Shown piece by piece: positions 51,572 to 59,127 of a stretch of 64,000 nt of DNA; position 1 is the first letter of the stretch; every line of letters begins with the position of its first letter. Made by a program: the position numbers and the translations under genes. The DNA comes from Sphingomonas_E sp042693015 (GTDB lineage: Bacteria > Pseudomonadota > Alphaproteobacteria > Sphingomonadales > Sphingomonadaceae): positions 2,976,001-3,040,000 of the forward strand of contig NZ_CP170544.1 in the NCBI RefSeq assembly GCF_042693015.1, in the 5' to 3' direction. Below the pieces are notes generated by a model, which made no database searches, was not told where the DNA came from, and was given only the letters and a program-made list of their open reading frames with translations.

Positions 51572-52179
51572 ATCGCACCATGGCCGGTCACCGACGGCGT
51601 GCCGGCCGCCCGGCCTTCCGCGATGTAATCCCGATAGGCGTAACCGATCAGATCCCTGACCAATTCGAGCAATCCGCCATAGGGCAATGCGTCGAATGGA
51701 TCGCCATGGGCCATGCCATTGCGAATGGCCGCGAGGCTTGGCTTTCGTTCGCCAAGGAGGAGGCCGACGGCGGTGCCACCGCATCTGGCGATAATCGGAA
51801 TTGCGGCGTCGGACAGCCCGTCCCCGACGACCATATATTTGAGCAGGTCGGCAAAGTTCTTGCGCTTGCCGGGCTTGCAGAAGCGCTGGCCGTATCGGTC
51901 ATTGAGCGCGAGTTCGAGCGCGACAAGTGCTGCCAGTTCACCGGCCTTGATAAGGTCGTTCTCTAGCCATGCCAGAACATACAGCTTCTGCGCACGGGCA
52001 AACTTGGCCTGCACGATCATCGGGATCAGGGGGTCGATCGCAAGACCCATGACGAACCCCCGCCAGCTCTCGCCGGTTTCGAACTGCATGAAACCGCCGG
52101 GCAGGCCTGGTGATGGCCACGGAAGCACCAGCGGCTCGCCGCGCGGCGTGAGACTGAGGAAGGAAATATCGGCGTCCAT
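51568..52179 (-). CDS. HEPN-like protein, partner of the nuclease
   Basis: A 203-residue, mainly helical protein. Near the C-terminus it reads AAIRNGMAHGDPFDALPYGGLLELVRD, so R153 and H158 form an Rx4H motif as in HEPN ribonucleases. The long helices before it (IVQAKFARAQKLYVLAWLE) agree with a HEPN bundle. It is the first gene of a two-gene operon with the PD-(D/E)XK nuclease. A toxin- or abortive-infection-like role is an inference; the Rx4H motif alone does not prove RNase activity. Confidence 0.6.
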   Translation of the reverse strand: MDADISFLSLTPRGEPLVLPWPSPGLPGGFMQFETGESWRGFVMGLAIDPLIPMIVQAKFARAQKLYVLAWLENDLIKAGELAALVALELALNDRYGQRFCKPGKRKNFADLLKYMVVGDGLSDAAIPIIARCGGTAVGLLLGERKPSLAAIRNGMAHGDPFDALPYGGLLELVRDLIGYAYRDYIAEGRAAGTPSVTGHGAI

Positions 52180-52317
52180 CGCGCCATCCTATCGCGTGCT
52201 TGGATATTTGCGATGCCCTTGCGGCGCGAGGCGGACCGATACTTGGACTGCCTGCTGGTCATAGAGGTCGCTGTCCCGCACTATACCTGCAACTCAGGTG
52301 CAAGAATAAGGAGGCCC

Positions 52318-53346
52318 ATGGCCGCGAAACCGCCCGTCCAGTCCAGGATCTGGTCCCACACGGTTGAGGACTGTGATGTAGAAGACCGGGACGCGCTGCT
52401 GCGGTTCCGCGCTCGCTCGGAAGGCTGGTCGGAACTGTTGCGAGGTGATCCCGCGCATTCGATCTCTTCGCAGTTCAACGACATGCTGTGGCAGGATGCT
52501 GCTTGGCGCATGGCCAATGAAGCGCGGCGCTATGCACAGGAAGATGGTCCCAATGCTTCCGTCGCGCCCATTCTTGGCGCCATGCTCGACCGTGGTTATG
52601 TCGCGGGACAGGTGATTGCGATCGGTCGGCTCCTCGAGCGATCAAATCCCCGACAGCCACAGCGCGGTGTTGTGTCGCTACGTCGGATTGCAGACGAGAT
52701 CCGCGCCCACCGAGATCTGTTCACTCGGGAAATCTTCGTTTGCCAGGATGGCTTGCCGTATGACTGGGAAGCCGCCCGTGAAAGGGGTGTTGCGGCGTGG
52801 ATGGCAAAGCACGACCCGAATGAGGGCGTGCAAATGCAGTGGCTACCGACCCAGGGGCCAGATGCTTGGATGACAGCACAACAGCAGCACAAACTGTTCG
52901 ACATGTTGTCGCAGACCGATCCTCAAGTGCGATCGCGTAGGGACCGGCTGGGTGACGCGGTACTCGACCGGCTGGATAGCATGCTCGATGATCAGGTCTT
53001 CACTGATGTCCTGGCGCTGAGGAACAAGACGATTGCCCATGCCGCGGACACATTCTCACGGGCGCAGGCGGCCGGTCTGAGACAGGGCCTCAATCTCGAA
53101 GAATTTGCGCGGGCCCATTACCTGCTCCTCGGTGTGCTGCAGGCGATTTCGGCGGGTCTCCTCTATGGAGAATGGCGCGGCAGCGCAGTCCCCGTCCCCC
53201 AACATGACCAGTTCGCGCATCTTGCAAGCGTCTTCGTGCCAGACGGTCGCATCAAGGAGCTTCGGACGTACTGGCGCCAGCATTGCGAGGAACGCGATGG
53301 GTGGCTTAGCGCAGCCTATGATGACGCGATGCCGAAGACCGCCTGA
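52318..53346 (+). CDS. HEPN-like hypothetical protein
   Basis: A 342-residue protein. An AAGGAGG site fixes the ATG at 52318. It is helical throughout, with ALRNKTIAHAADTFSRAQ where R235 and H241 fit the Rx5H spacing of HEPN-like domains, here in the RNKxIAH form seen in several abortive-infection-type proteins. The N-terminal 120 residues give no clue. It is divergent from the HEPN/nuclease pair, which shares the ~140-base upstream region, and precedes a 429-base gap. Confidence 0.55.
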   Translation: MAAKPPVQSRIWSHTVEDCDVEDRDALLRFRARSEGWSELLRGDPAHSISSQFNDMLWQDAAWRMANEARRYAQEDGPNASVAPILGAMLDRGYVAGQVIAIGRLLERSNPRQPQRGVVSLRRIADEIRAHRDLFTREIFVCQDGLPYDWEAARERGVAAWMAKHDPNEGVQMQWLPTQGPDAWMTAQQQHKLFDMLSQTDPQVRSRRDRLGDAVLDRLDSMLDDQVFTDVLALRNKTIAHAADTFSRAQAAGLRQGLNLEEFARAHYLLLGVLQAISAGLLYGEWRGSAVPVPQHDQFAHLASVFVPDGRIKELRTYWRQHCEERDGWLSAAYDDAMPKTA

Positions 53347-53775
53347 AGGCATGGCCGTTCGATGCACATCATGCGCGTGATTTGAATGAAGTTGGCAGGC
53401 CAATCCAGCCGGTTTGGCGTCAGCGACAGGATACCATAAGCTGTGCGAGCGGGCGCGCCGACGCTTCTCAAGACGCCGGCTGGCCCTGGCCGGTCGGCAA
53501 GCTCACCCGACCGGTTACGCGCAGCTTAGTCTAAATCAGATCTGATATGCAATTGTCCCGCGACACCACCCAACAACCATCACGACCAGGGCGCCGTTGG
53601 AGGTTTCAGGCGCTGCCGCTAGGGGTTGGTCCGGATGGCGGCACAATGGTCACATCGACCTCCTGTCCTGTTCGGAGCGTTTCGAGCAGCATGAGGCTCT
53701 GATCGCCGAGTGCCGGCGCGGTCCGGAGCACCTCCATCGTATAACTGCCTCGGGTGAACATATCGGCTGAGGGGG
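53347..53775. other. Gene-free gap with a 12-bp palindrome
   Basis: I see no supportable gene. A minus-strand frame from the ATG at 53761 (about 50 codons, ending near 53606) could be a small gene after merR, but it has no family or ribosome site. ATCAGATCTGAT at 53535-53546 is a perfect palindrome and a possible regulator site. The gap separates the defence genes from the metal locus and may be a junction between acquired blocks. Confidence 0.4.
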
Positions 53776-54204
53776 CTATGAACTGGGTATACCGCCGCCG
53801 CCCACGCAAAGCGCATCGAGCAGCGGACAACCGGTATTATCTCCGGTCTCGCAGGCCCCGACAGCTTTGTCGAGAACATGCTCCATTCGCCGAAGATCAG
53901 CGATCTTGGTCCGCACGTCGTTCAGATGAGCCTTTGCAAGATCACGCGCATCGCCGCACGAAGCCGAGCCACCGTCGGCAAGCGCCAGAAGGGCTCGCAC
54001 ACCGTCGATCGGGAAGCCCAGTTCCCGGGCTCGTCGCACGAACGACAGCCGCTTCACATCCGCGGGATCATAGGTGCGGTAGCGACCCCGCCGCAGTGGT
54101 GTTGGAAGCACGCCGATCCGCTCATAATAACGGATCGTCTCGATGTTGCACCCGGTGCGGCGAGAGAGTTCGCCGATCGCGATCGTGATTGCAGGCATTG
54201 CCAT
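53776..54204 (-). CDS. merR: MerR-family regulator, mercury type
   Basis: A 142-residue activator/repressor. It has an N-terminal winged helix (IGELSRRTGCNIETIRYYERIGVLP), a dimerization coiled coil, and cysteines C83, C118 and C126. These have the spacing of the three mercury ligands of Tn501 MerR (82, 117, 126), and GCPLLDAL follows as in that family. It is divergent from merT, with a 19-bp-spacer promoter and a perfect dyad between them. ATGs at 54204 and 54198 are both possible. Confidence 0.85.
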   Translation of the reverse strand: MAMPAITIAIGELSRRTGCNIETIRYYERIGVLPTPLRRGRYRTYDPADVKRLSFVRRARELGFPIDGVRALLALADGGSASCGDARDLAKAHLNDVRTKIADLRRMEHVLDKAVGACETGDNTGCPLLDALCVGGGGIPSS

Positions 54205-54218
54205 GTTCAAATTACCGC

Positions 54219-54249
54219 TTGAGTCTGTAGCGGCTACAGACGCTAGGAC
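54219..54249 (+). promoter_or_regulatory. MerR-type promoter and operator for merT
   Basis: -35 TTGAGT (54219-54224) and -10 TAGGAC (54244-54249) are 19 bp apart, the over-long spacing that MerR proteins correct by twisting DNA. Inside the spacer CTGTAGC-G-GCTACAG (54225-54239) is a perfect dyad. It faces merT, whose ATG is 29 bases after the -10. Confidence 0.75.
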
Positions 54250-54277
54250 GGGATCGAACATCACACAAGGAGTCGAT

Positions 54278-54646
54278 ATGTCCGAACCACCATCGTCTGC
54301 GGGCGCACCGAAAGGCCTGGGTTCAGCGTCCCTGACCTTTGGTGGCATCGCAGCAGCGTTCGGTGTCGCTTCCTGCTGCGGCCTGCCGATAGTGCTGGCG
54401 TCACTCGGCATCGGATCTGCCTGGCTTGTCGGTATCGCGATGGCCGCCCAGCCTTATCGCGACCCGCTGCTTGCGATCGGAGCGTTGTGCCTGCTCGGCG
54501 GCGCCACGCTACTGCTTCGGCAGCAAATTGCCGCAACGCGTTGCGGTCCAGGCGAGACCTGCATGTCTCTCTCCATGCGCCGCGCTACGCTTGTCGGGCT
54601 GCTGATCGGCGCCGCGCTGCTCTGGCTAGGCTATCACTATGTCTGA
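54278..54646 (+). CDS. merT: MerT-like mercuric ion transporter
   Basis: A 122-residue inner-membrane protein with three helices (about 22-42, 48-82 interrupted, 103-120). The vicinal cysteine pair C33-C34 lies in the first helix (ASCCGLP), and the loop cysteines C89 and C95 follow, as expected for MerT. ACAAGGAG precedes the ATG at 54278. It would bring Hg2+ into the cell, yet no merP or merA is seen. It overlaps the next gene by 8 nt. Confidence 0.85.
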   Translation: MSEPPSSAGAPKGLGSASLTFGGIAAAFGVASCCGLPIVLASLGIGSAWLVGIAMAAQPYRDPLLAIGALCLLGGATLLLRQQIAATRCGPGETCMSLSMRRATLVGLLIGAALLWLGYHYV

Positions 54647-54866
54647 CCTGACGCCTGAGCTGCGTTCGACGATCACCTGTCCGAACTGCGGTACCGCCAA
54701 GACCGAGACCATGCCGACGAACGCCTGCCAGTTTTTCTACGATTGCTCAGGTTGCGGCACCGTGCTCAGGCCAACGCCCGGAGATTGTTGCGTATTCTGC
54801 TCTTACGGAACCGTGCCATGCCCGCCGATCCAGATCGCGGGCAAGGGCGCAGCCTGTTGCGGCTGA
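54639..54866 (+). CDS. GDCCVxC-motif protein
   Basis: A 75-residue cysteine-rich protein with pairs CPNC (14-17) and CSGC (36-39), the hallmark GDCCVFC (C50, C51, C54) and a C-terminal CC. The family is found in mercury-type operons, and some members carry selenocysteine in the GDC motif; here the codon is an ordinary cysteine. It overlaps merT by 8 nt and so is made with it. A soluble metal-binding or metal-transfer role is likely but unproven. Confidence 0.8.
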   Translation: MSDLTPELRSTITCPNCGTAKTETMPTNACQFFYDCSGCGTVLRPTPGDCCVFCSYGTVPCPPIQIAGKGAACCG

Positions 54867-54914
54867 TCCTCCACTAAATGCGCGAGCACTTGTATCGCGC
54901 GGCAGCGGGGTCAG

Positions 54915-55274
54915 TCAGCGCCGAAGCATCGATACGATCAGGCCCTCGAACAACGGCCACATATAGGCCAGCGTCATCATGACCGTGGCGAAGCCCATGA
55001 TGAGAAACGTCGCTTTCGCCGGCCGCTTGCCGGTCTGCTTCGACTGGTAACCCACCCACAGCCACCCAGCGATCACCGCGACAATAGCGATGGGCGTGAT
55101 CCATTGATGAGCGTTCGCAAACCAGGCCAGGATGCCGCCGACCGATCCGAGCATCGCGGCAGGGATGGCCAACGGAAGAACGCAGCAGACACCGCAGGCA
55201 AGAGCGGCCGTCGAGGCGGTGGCGGCGACAGTGCCAACTGTTCGATTGCTCTGTGGTTTCGCGTCGGTGTTCAT
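54915..55274 (-). CDS. MerT/MerC-like membrane protein
   Basis: A 119-residue protein with three hydrophobic helices and cysteines C27, C30 and C31 (LACGVCCVLPLAIP) in the first, the same style as MerT. The rest (GWLWVGYQSKQ, FLIMGFATVMMTLAYMWPLF) resembles the short MerT-like proteins found with GDCCVxC genes. Its ATG overlaps the upstream gene's stop (ATGA). It would transport a thiophilic metal; mercury is the first guess. Confidence 0.7.
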   Translation of the reverse strand: MNTDAKPQSNRTVGTVAATASTAALACGVCCVLPLAIPAAMLGSVGGILAWFANAHQWITPIAIVAVIAGWLWVGYQSKQTGKRPAKATFLIMGFATVMMTLAYMWPLFEGLIVSMLRR

Positions 55275-55633
55275 GCGCCGCATCCGCCGGTGCAGCCACA
55301 CACTGCGGATTGCGGTGTCTTTTCCTGGAACGGGCCGAAGACAATCTCGGCAGCGTCGCGTGCAGCCTCCGGCGCAGTGATCGCGATGATCAGGGCATCG
55401 GAGCGCTGGGTCAGGTCGAAGGTGAGGAAGCCGCAGCACGCCTGTTCTTGTGCGATCATCTGACGGACGTCGGCGATCGCATCGGCCGCATAGTCGAGTT
55501 CGAGGCGAAGATCGTCGCGCCGCGACATCCTGAGCGCGCGCATGTTGAGGTCGGCGATCCAGGCCATCCGCTCTTTGAAGCCGCTTCTGTCCAGCATGCA
55601 GACTATCGGCGTTACGGCGGTCGTTTCGGTCAT
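55271..55633 (-). CDS. Cysteine-containing metal-operon protein
   Basis: A 120-residue cytoplasmic protein of unknown function. It has an alpha-beta core (MLDRSGFKERMAWIADLNMRAL), C66-C67 in EQACCGFLTFDL, and a C-terminal VCGCTGGCGA with three cysteines, suggesting soft-metal binding. AGGAG favours the ATG at 55633; 55636 is possible. It is the first gene after the second MerR promoter and is coupled to the MerT-like gene. Confidence 0.6.
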   Translation of the reverse strand: MTETTAVTPIVCMLDRSGFKERMAWIADLNMRALRMSRRDDLRLELDYAADAIADVRQMIAQEQACCGFLTFDLTQRSDALIIAITAPEAARDAAEIVFGPFQEKTPQSAVCGCTGGCGA

Positions 55634-55686
55634 CATCTGCTCCTGCACTGGGCATCGTCACCGACGCCAGTTTCCTCGCTGGCCAT

Positions 55687-55717
55687 GCTATACAAGTTCA
55701 AGTAACTTTAGGTTCAA
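55687..55717 (-). promoter_or_regulatory. Second MerR-type promoter
   Basis: Reading the minus strand, -35 TTGAAC (55717-55712) and -10 TATAGC (55692-55687) are separated by 19 bp, with an imperfect dyad around AAGTTACTTGA between them. The long spacer and the divergent MerR gene at 55738 show a MerR-activated promoter driving the 55633 gene. Confidence 0.7.
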
Positions 55718-55737
55718 GCACTAATTTCGAGGGCGTC

Positions 55738-56181
55738 ATGGCAGGACACAGAATTGGTGCGCTCGCCGAGCGCACCGGGACCAACGCAGCGACCATTCGC
55801 TATTATGAGCAGATCGATCTGCTGCCGCGCCCCGACCGACAGGAGGGCAACCAGCGCCGCTATGGTGACGACGACGTGCGCCGGCTGACATTCATCAGGC
55901 GCTGCCGGGACTTCGGGTTCTCTATAGAGCAGGTGCGCACACTGGCGTCGCTCGTCCAGGACCGGTCACGATCTTGCATGGAAGCGCGCGATCTGGCCCA
56001 AATCCATTTGGCGACCATTCGTGCGAAGCTGCGCGAACTCAGGGCGCTGGAGAAAAGCATCGCCCAGTTCGTAGAGGTCTGCGATGCCGAGTGTGTCGGC
56101 GGCCCAGGCCCCGATTGCGTCATCCTCGACGATCTGTCTGGAAAGAGCCCGGTTGCATCCTCCTGCTGTGCGGCTGCCTGA
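55738..56181 (+). CDS. Second MerR-family regulator
   Basis: A 147-residue regulator: winged helix (RIGALAERTGTNAATIRYYEQIDLLPRP), coiled coil, and metal-site cysteines C80, C115, C119 and C127 plus a C-terminal CC (143-144). The spacing is close to MerR, but the extra cysteines and tail differ from the 53776 regulator, so it may sense lead, cadmium, zinc or mercury. GAGGG precedes the ATG. Its stop overlaps the ynfA-like ATG by one base, an operon of two. Confidence 0.8.
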   Translation: MAGHRIGALAERTGTNAATIRYYEQIDLLPRPDRQEGNQRRYGDDDVRRLTFIRRCRDFGFSIEQVRTLASLVQDRSRSCMEARDLAQIHLATIRAKLRELRALEKSIAQFVEVCDAECVGGPGPDCVILDDLSGKSPVASSCCAAA

Positions 56182-56507
56182 TGCCGACGATATTGGCGTA
56201 TATCGGTGCAGCTCTCGCCGAGATAGGCGGCTGCTTCGCATTCTGGGCGTGGTTGAGGCTTGGTAAGTCCCCGTGGTGGCTCGCGCCGGGGATGGTGTCG
56301 CTAGCCCTGTTCGCATGGCTGCTGACGCGCGTCGACAGCGACGCAGCCGGCCGTGCCTATGCCGCCTATGGCGGCATCTACATATGCGCGTCGCTATTCT
56401 GGTTGTGGGCGGTCGAAGGAGTGCGGCCCGACCGGTGGGACATTACCGGCGGCCTCGTGTGCATCATCGGCACCGGAATCATCCTTCTCGGCCCCCGCGG
56501 CGCCTAG
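56181..56507 (+). CDS. YnfA family (UPF0060) membrane protein
   Basis: A 108-residue protein with four membrane helices. AYIGAALAEIGGCFAFWAWLR, AYAAYGGIYICASLFWLWAVEG and DITGGLVCIIGTGIIL are UPF0060 features. This SMR-like family sits beside metal or drug-resistance regulators in many genomes and has no firm substrate. It is translated from an ATG that overlaps the merR stop. The 216 bases after it are gene-free. Confidence 0.85.
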   Translation: MPTILAYIGAALAEIGGCFAFWAWLRLGKSPWWLAPGMVSLALFAWLLTRVDSDAAGRAYAAYGGIYICASLFWLWAVEGVRPDRWDITGGLVCIIGTGIILLGPRGA

Positions 56508-56723
56508 ATGCGGATGCTCAAGGCCTCGCCATCATTCGTGCACGCATAGGCGGACAGGAATGGGGTCCGCCGTCGCGCAGTTTCAGACCATTCCCAAGTA
56601 TCTATCAGGTGATCACTAATTGTGGAGACAGCGGTCGAATCGGCCCGGCACCACGAGCCGCGGCGGCGGAGATGGCCCGGCGATCGAGCCGCCCTGGACG
56701 AACCGACTTGGACTTGAACGGCT

Positions 56724-57476
56724 TCACACCGGGCGGTCCAGATCGCCCTGGAGGGCTAGCGTCAGATGGGTCAGCGCCGCAGCGATTTCGCGCTCGACGT
56801 CCGCGATTGAAGTGCCGGTGCGTTCGGCGATCTCGGTATAGGGCAGGCCTCCGAGCTGGTGCAGCTCGAAGATCGCCCGGCGGTTCGGAGGTAATGCGCC
56901 GATCGCCATGCGATAAGCGGTCGCGTCGATCGCCTGAACGGACAATATCTCGGCAGGCAGATGATCAGGGGTGATTTCGAGCGCCCCCCGCCCGGCATCT
57001 GAAAGGGCTCTAGCGCCAACAGACAAGGCACGGTCAACGGGCGGCTTGGGAGTGACGGCGACCCAATTGGCGAAGTCATCCCCTTCGGCGCCGCAATCGT
57101 CGCAGGTTTCATTGTCGAAGAGTCCTGAGATCGACCAGCACTGATCGTCCGGATCCCATCTGGCCGTGGCGTCGCGGGCGATCCCATCGCTTCCGCAGTT
57201 CGGACAGACTGGCTTCTGCGCAGCCGCGGGACAGGGCGATTGAGGATCGGGATCATCTCCGTCGGTGACCGGCCCGACATGGGCGCGAAGGCCCAACTCG
57301 GGGACACGCGGATCGTAGTAAATACTGTCCTCTGCCCGGATGAGAGCAAGGCGGATGGCCTCGGCGGTATCTTCAGCCTCGAAATCATATTGCTCGCTGC
57401 CGAAGCACTGGTCGCCGCTCAGGAAGTCGATGGTGACGGGATAGGCGCGCGTCGGCGCTACCGAATTCTCGGTCAT
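56724..57476 (-). CDS. Zinc-ribbon / sigma-region-4 fusion protein
   Basis: A 250-residue protein. The N-terminal about 85 residues are a small unknown domain (YPVTIDFLSGDQCFGSEQY). Two CxxC pairs follow, CPNC (about 92) and CDDC (about 126), probably a zinc ribbon. The C-terminal 60 residues (IGALPPNRRAIFELHQLGG, YTEIAERTGTSIADVEREIA) are a sigma-70 region-4-type helix-turn-helix. Region 2 and the -10-binding parts are absent, so it is not a complete sigma factor. It may regulate transcription of the element. Confidence 0.6.
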   Translation of the reverse strand: MTENSVAPTRAYPVTIDFLSGDQCFGSEQYDFEAEDTAEAIRLALIRAEDSIYYDPRVPELGLRAHVGPVTDGDDPDPQSPCPAAAQKPVCPNCGSDGIARDATARWDPDDQCWSISGLFDNETCDDCGAEGDDFANWVAVTPKPPVDRALSVGARALSDAGRGALEITPDHLPAEILSVQAIDATAYRMAIGALPPNRRAIFELHQLGGLPYTEIAERTGTSIADVEREIAAALTHLTLALQGDLDRPV

Positions 57477-57532
57477 GGCAAGTCTCCAGAATCTGGAAGC
57501 GTGGCGCCGGTCTATGTCCGGCGCCGACGCGG

Positions 57533-58723
57533 TCAGTTGGCGCGTTCCATCAGCTTTCGGGCCTTGCCCTCAAGCTCGAGGCGGTCGTCCTGATGGGCTT
57601 TGTGGCGCGCGACGGCGGTGATCCCCTGCACGAAGTCGTAGAGTGACGCTGCGGGGTGCCCCTCCTCGTCCAGAACGGTGGCGATGACCTTTGCGGTGTC
57701 GGATTTGGAGAAGCCACGGTTGCGCAGGAAGCTCATGCGATCCTCGTCGGTGCGCGCGACGATACGGTCCCGCGCGGTGCGGATGCCGTTGATGAAATGC
57801 GTTGGCGAGGAATCCGCGAAGTGGGTCAGGGCAGGTTCCGCCTGCTGCGCGAACCGATTGGCCGCGAATTTCGAGTGGCGGATATTGATCTCTTCGAAAT
57901 TCTCGACGCCCCAGAGGTTCCGGTTCATGCACACCGCCCGGAGATAGAAGGTCGCGATGCCGAGCGCCTTCGAACCGACTTCCGAGTTCCAGCAATAAAA
58001 GCCGCGGAAGTAGAGGTCCGGATCACCGTTGGGCAGCCGGCCGGCTTCGATCGGATGGGTATCGTCCACTAGGAAGAGGAAGACGTCGCGATCGGAGGCA
58101 TAGAGGGTGGTCGTGTCACGGCTGACATCGACATAGGGGTTATAGCGCATCGTGCCCCAGTCGAGCACGCCGGGCACCTTCCAGCGCGTGTCACCAACAC
58201 CGTCGCCTGCGAACTTCATCACCGCCGCGACCAGTTCATGATCCCAGATGCGGCCATAGTCGGGGCCGGTAACCGCCCGCAGTTCTGTGCGGCCATCATG
58301 AGTCTGGAGCAATTTCACCTGCTCGCCGCGATGCGCGATCAGGCCGTGCTGGAGATTGATGCCGGCGAGCGCTGCGGGCAGATCGCGCAGATAGGAGGCC
58401 GGCGCGCCGACCAGGCTGCACATCTGGCCGAACGACCAGTTGGTTGGCGCAACCGGTTCGTCGCTGCCAGGCAACAGGAGGGAGAGGCGCTCGGGATTGT
58501 CGCTGCGCGCCTCGACACGGACAGCCCGGCTTTCGACGACACGGGTTGACGCCGCCTCGGCGCGGGCACGCACTCGATCATAGAGACTGGTGAGCGAAAG
58601 GTAGCGCTCGTCCTCGGGGCGCGAGAACCATTCCGAGGAAACGCGACTGATGTTGCGGCCGCGGCTGATATCAACCTTGTAGGCGCCCGATATGGGGCGA
58701 TCGACGGTGGCGAGCATGTTCAT
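57533..58723 (-). CDS. DUF932 domain protein
   Basis: A 396-residue plasmid or phage-type protein. Segments NWSFGQMCSLVGAPASYLRDLPAALA, LRAVTGPDYGRIWDHELV and FLVDDTHPIEAG belong to the DUF932 family, often found on conjugative elements and of unproven function. CAGGAGG before the ATG at 58723 fixes the start. It is followed by the zinc-ribbon gene after about 55 bases, and both are on the minus strand. Confidence 0.85.
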   Translation of the reverse strand: MNMLATVDRPISGAYKVDISRGRNISRVSSEWFSRPEDERYLSLTSLYDRVRARAEAASTRVVESRAVRVEARSDNPERLSLLLPGSDEPVAPTNWSFGQMCSLVGAPASYLRDLPAALAGINLQHGLIAHRGEQVKLLQTHDGRTELRAVTGPDYGRIWDHELVAAVMKFAGDGVGDTRWKVPGVLDWGTMRYNPYVDVSRDTTTLYASDRDVFLFLVDDTHPIEAGRLPNGDPDLYFRGFYCWNSEVGSKALGIATFYLRAVCMNRNLWGVENFEEINIRHSKFAANRFAQQAEPALTHFADSSPTHFINGIRTARDRIVARTDEDRMSFLRNRGFSKSDTAKVIATVLDEEGHPAASLYDFVQGITAVARHKAHQDDRLELEGKARKLMERAN

Positions 58724-58815
58724 GGGGACCTCCTGATGCTGGCTGCGCGCACGGAACGTCGTCTCCTCCGTCCGCCGCACATCCCCCAAGCCCCCTTCCC
58801 TTCGCGGGTCCGGCG

Positions 58816-59109
58816 TCAGTGATCGTTCGGGCAAGGTTCGCCGCTAACCACGGGCTCGGCCGGGCAGTTGTCAGGTTCTGAATCCAGGGTGGCGAGACGA
58901 CGCGCGGCGGCGTCGAGGGCGGCGGGCCGAAGGGCGTAGAGCCAGGTCGGCCCGAGCTGGTTGCGCGTCATCCGCAGCGATGCCGAGAAATGCTCGAACT
59001 CGTCGCTCCCGTTCATCCATTTGAGCGAAAGGGCACGCTTCCAATAGCGTCCATGGCGCTCCCGGAAATCGAGCAGCGCCCGCCACATCTCAACTGTGGG
59101 TTCATTCAT
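58816..59109 (-). CDS. Conserved plasmid protein of unknown function
   Basis: A 97-residue helical protein (MNEPTVEMWRALLDFRERHGRYWKRAL, then HFSASLRMTRNQLGPTWLYALRPAAL). Similar small proteins accompany DUF932 genes on sphingomonad plasmids. There is no domain I can name. It follows the damaged zinc-finger gene on the same strand. Confidence 0.6.
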   Translation of the reverse strand: MNEPTVEMWRALLDFRERHGRYWKRALSLKWMNGSDEFEHFSASLRMTRNQLGPTWLYALRPAALDAAARRLATLDSEPDNCPAEPVVSGEPCPNDH

Positions 59110-59127
59110 AGGAGGTCTCCTTGACGA

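Noticed and set aside
53606..53761. About 51-codon minus-strand frame after merR
   Set aside because: No ribosome site, no family, and a low-complexity end; too weak to list as a gene.
54780..54800. Selenocysteine in the GDCCVxC protein
   Set aside because: The codons in the motif are ordinary cysteine codons; no TGA is present within the motif.
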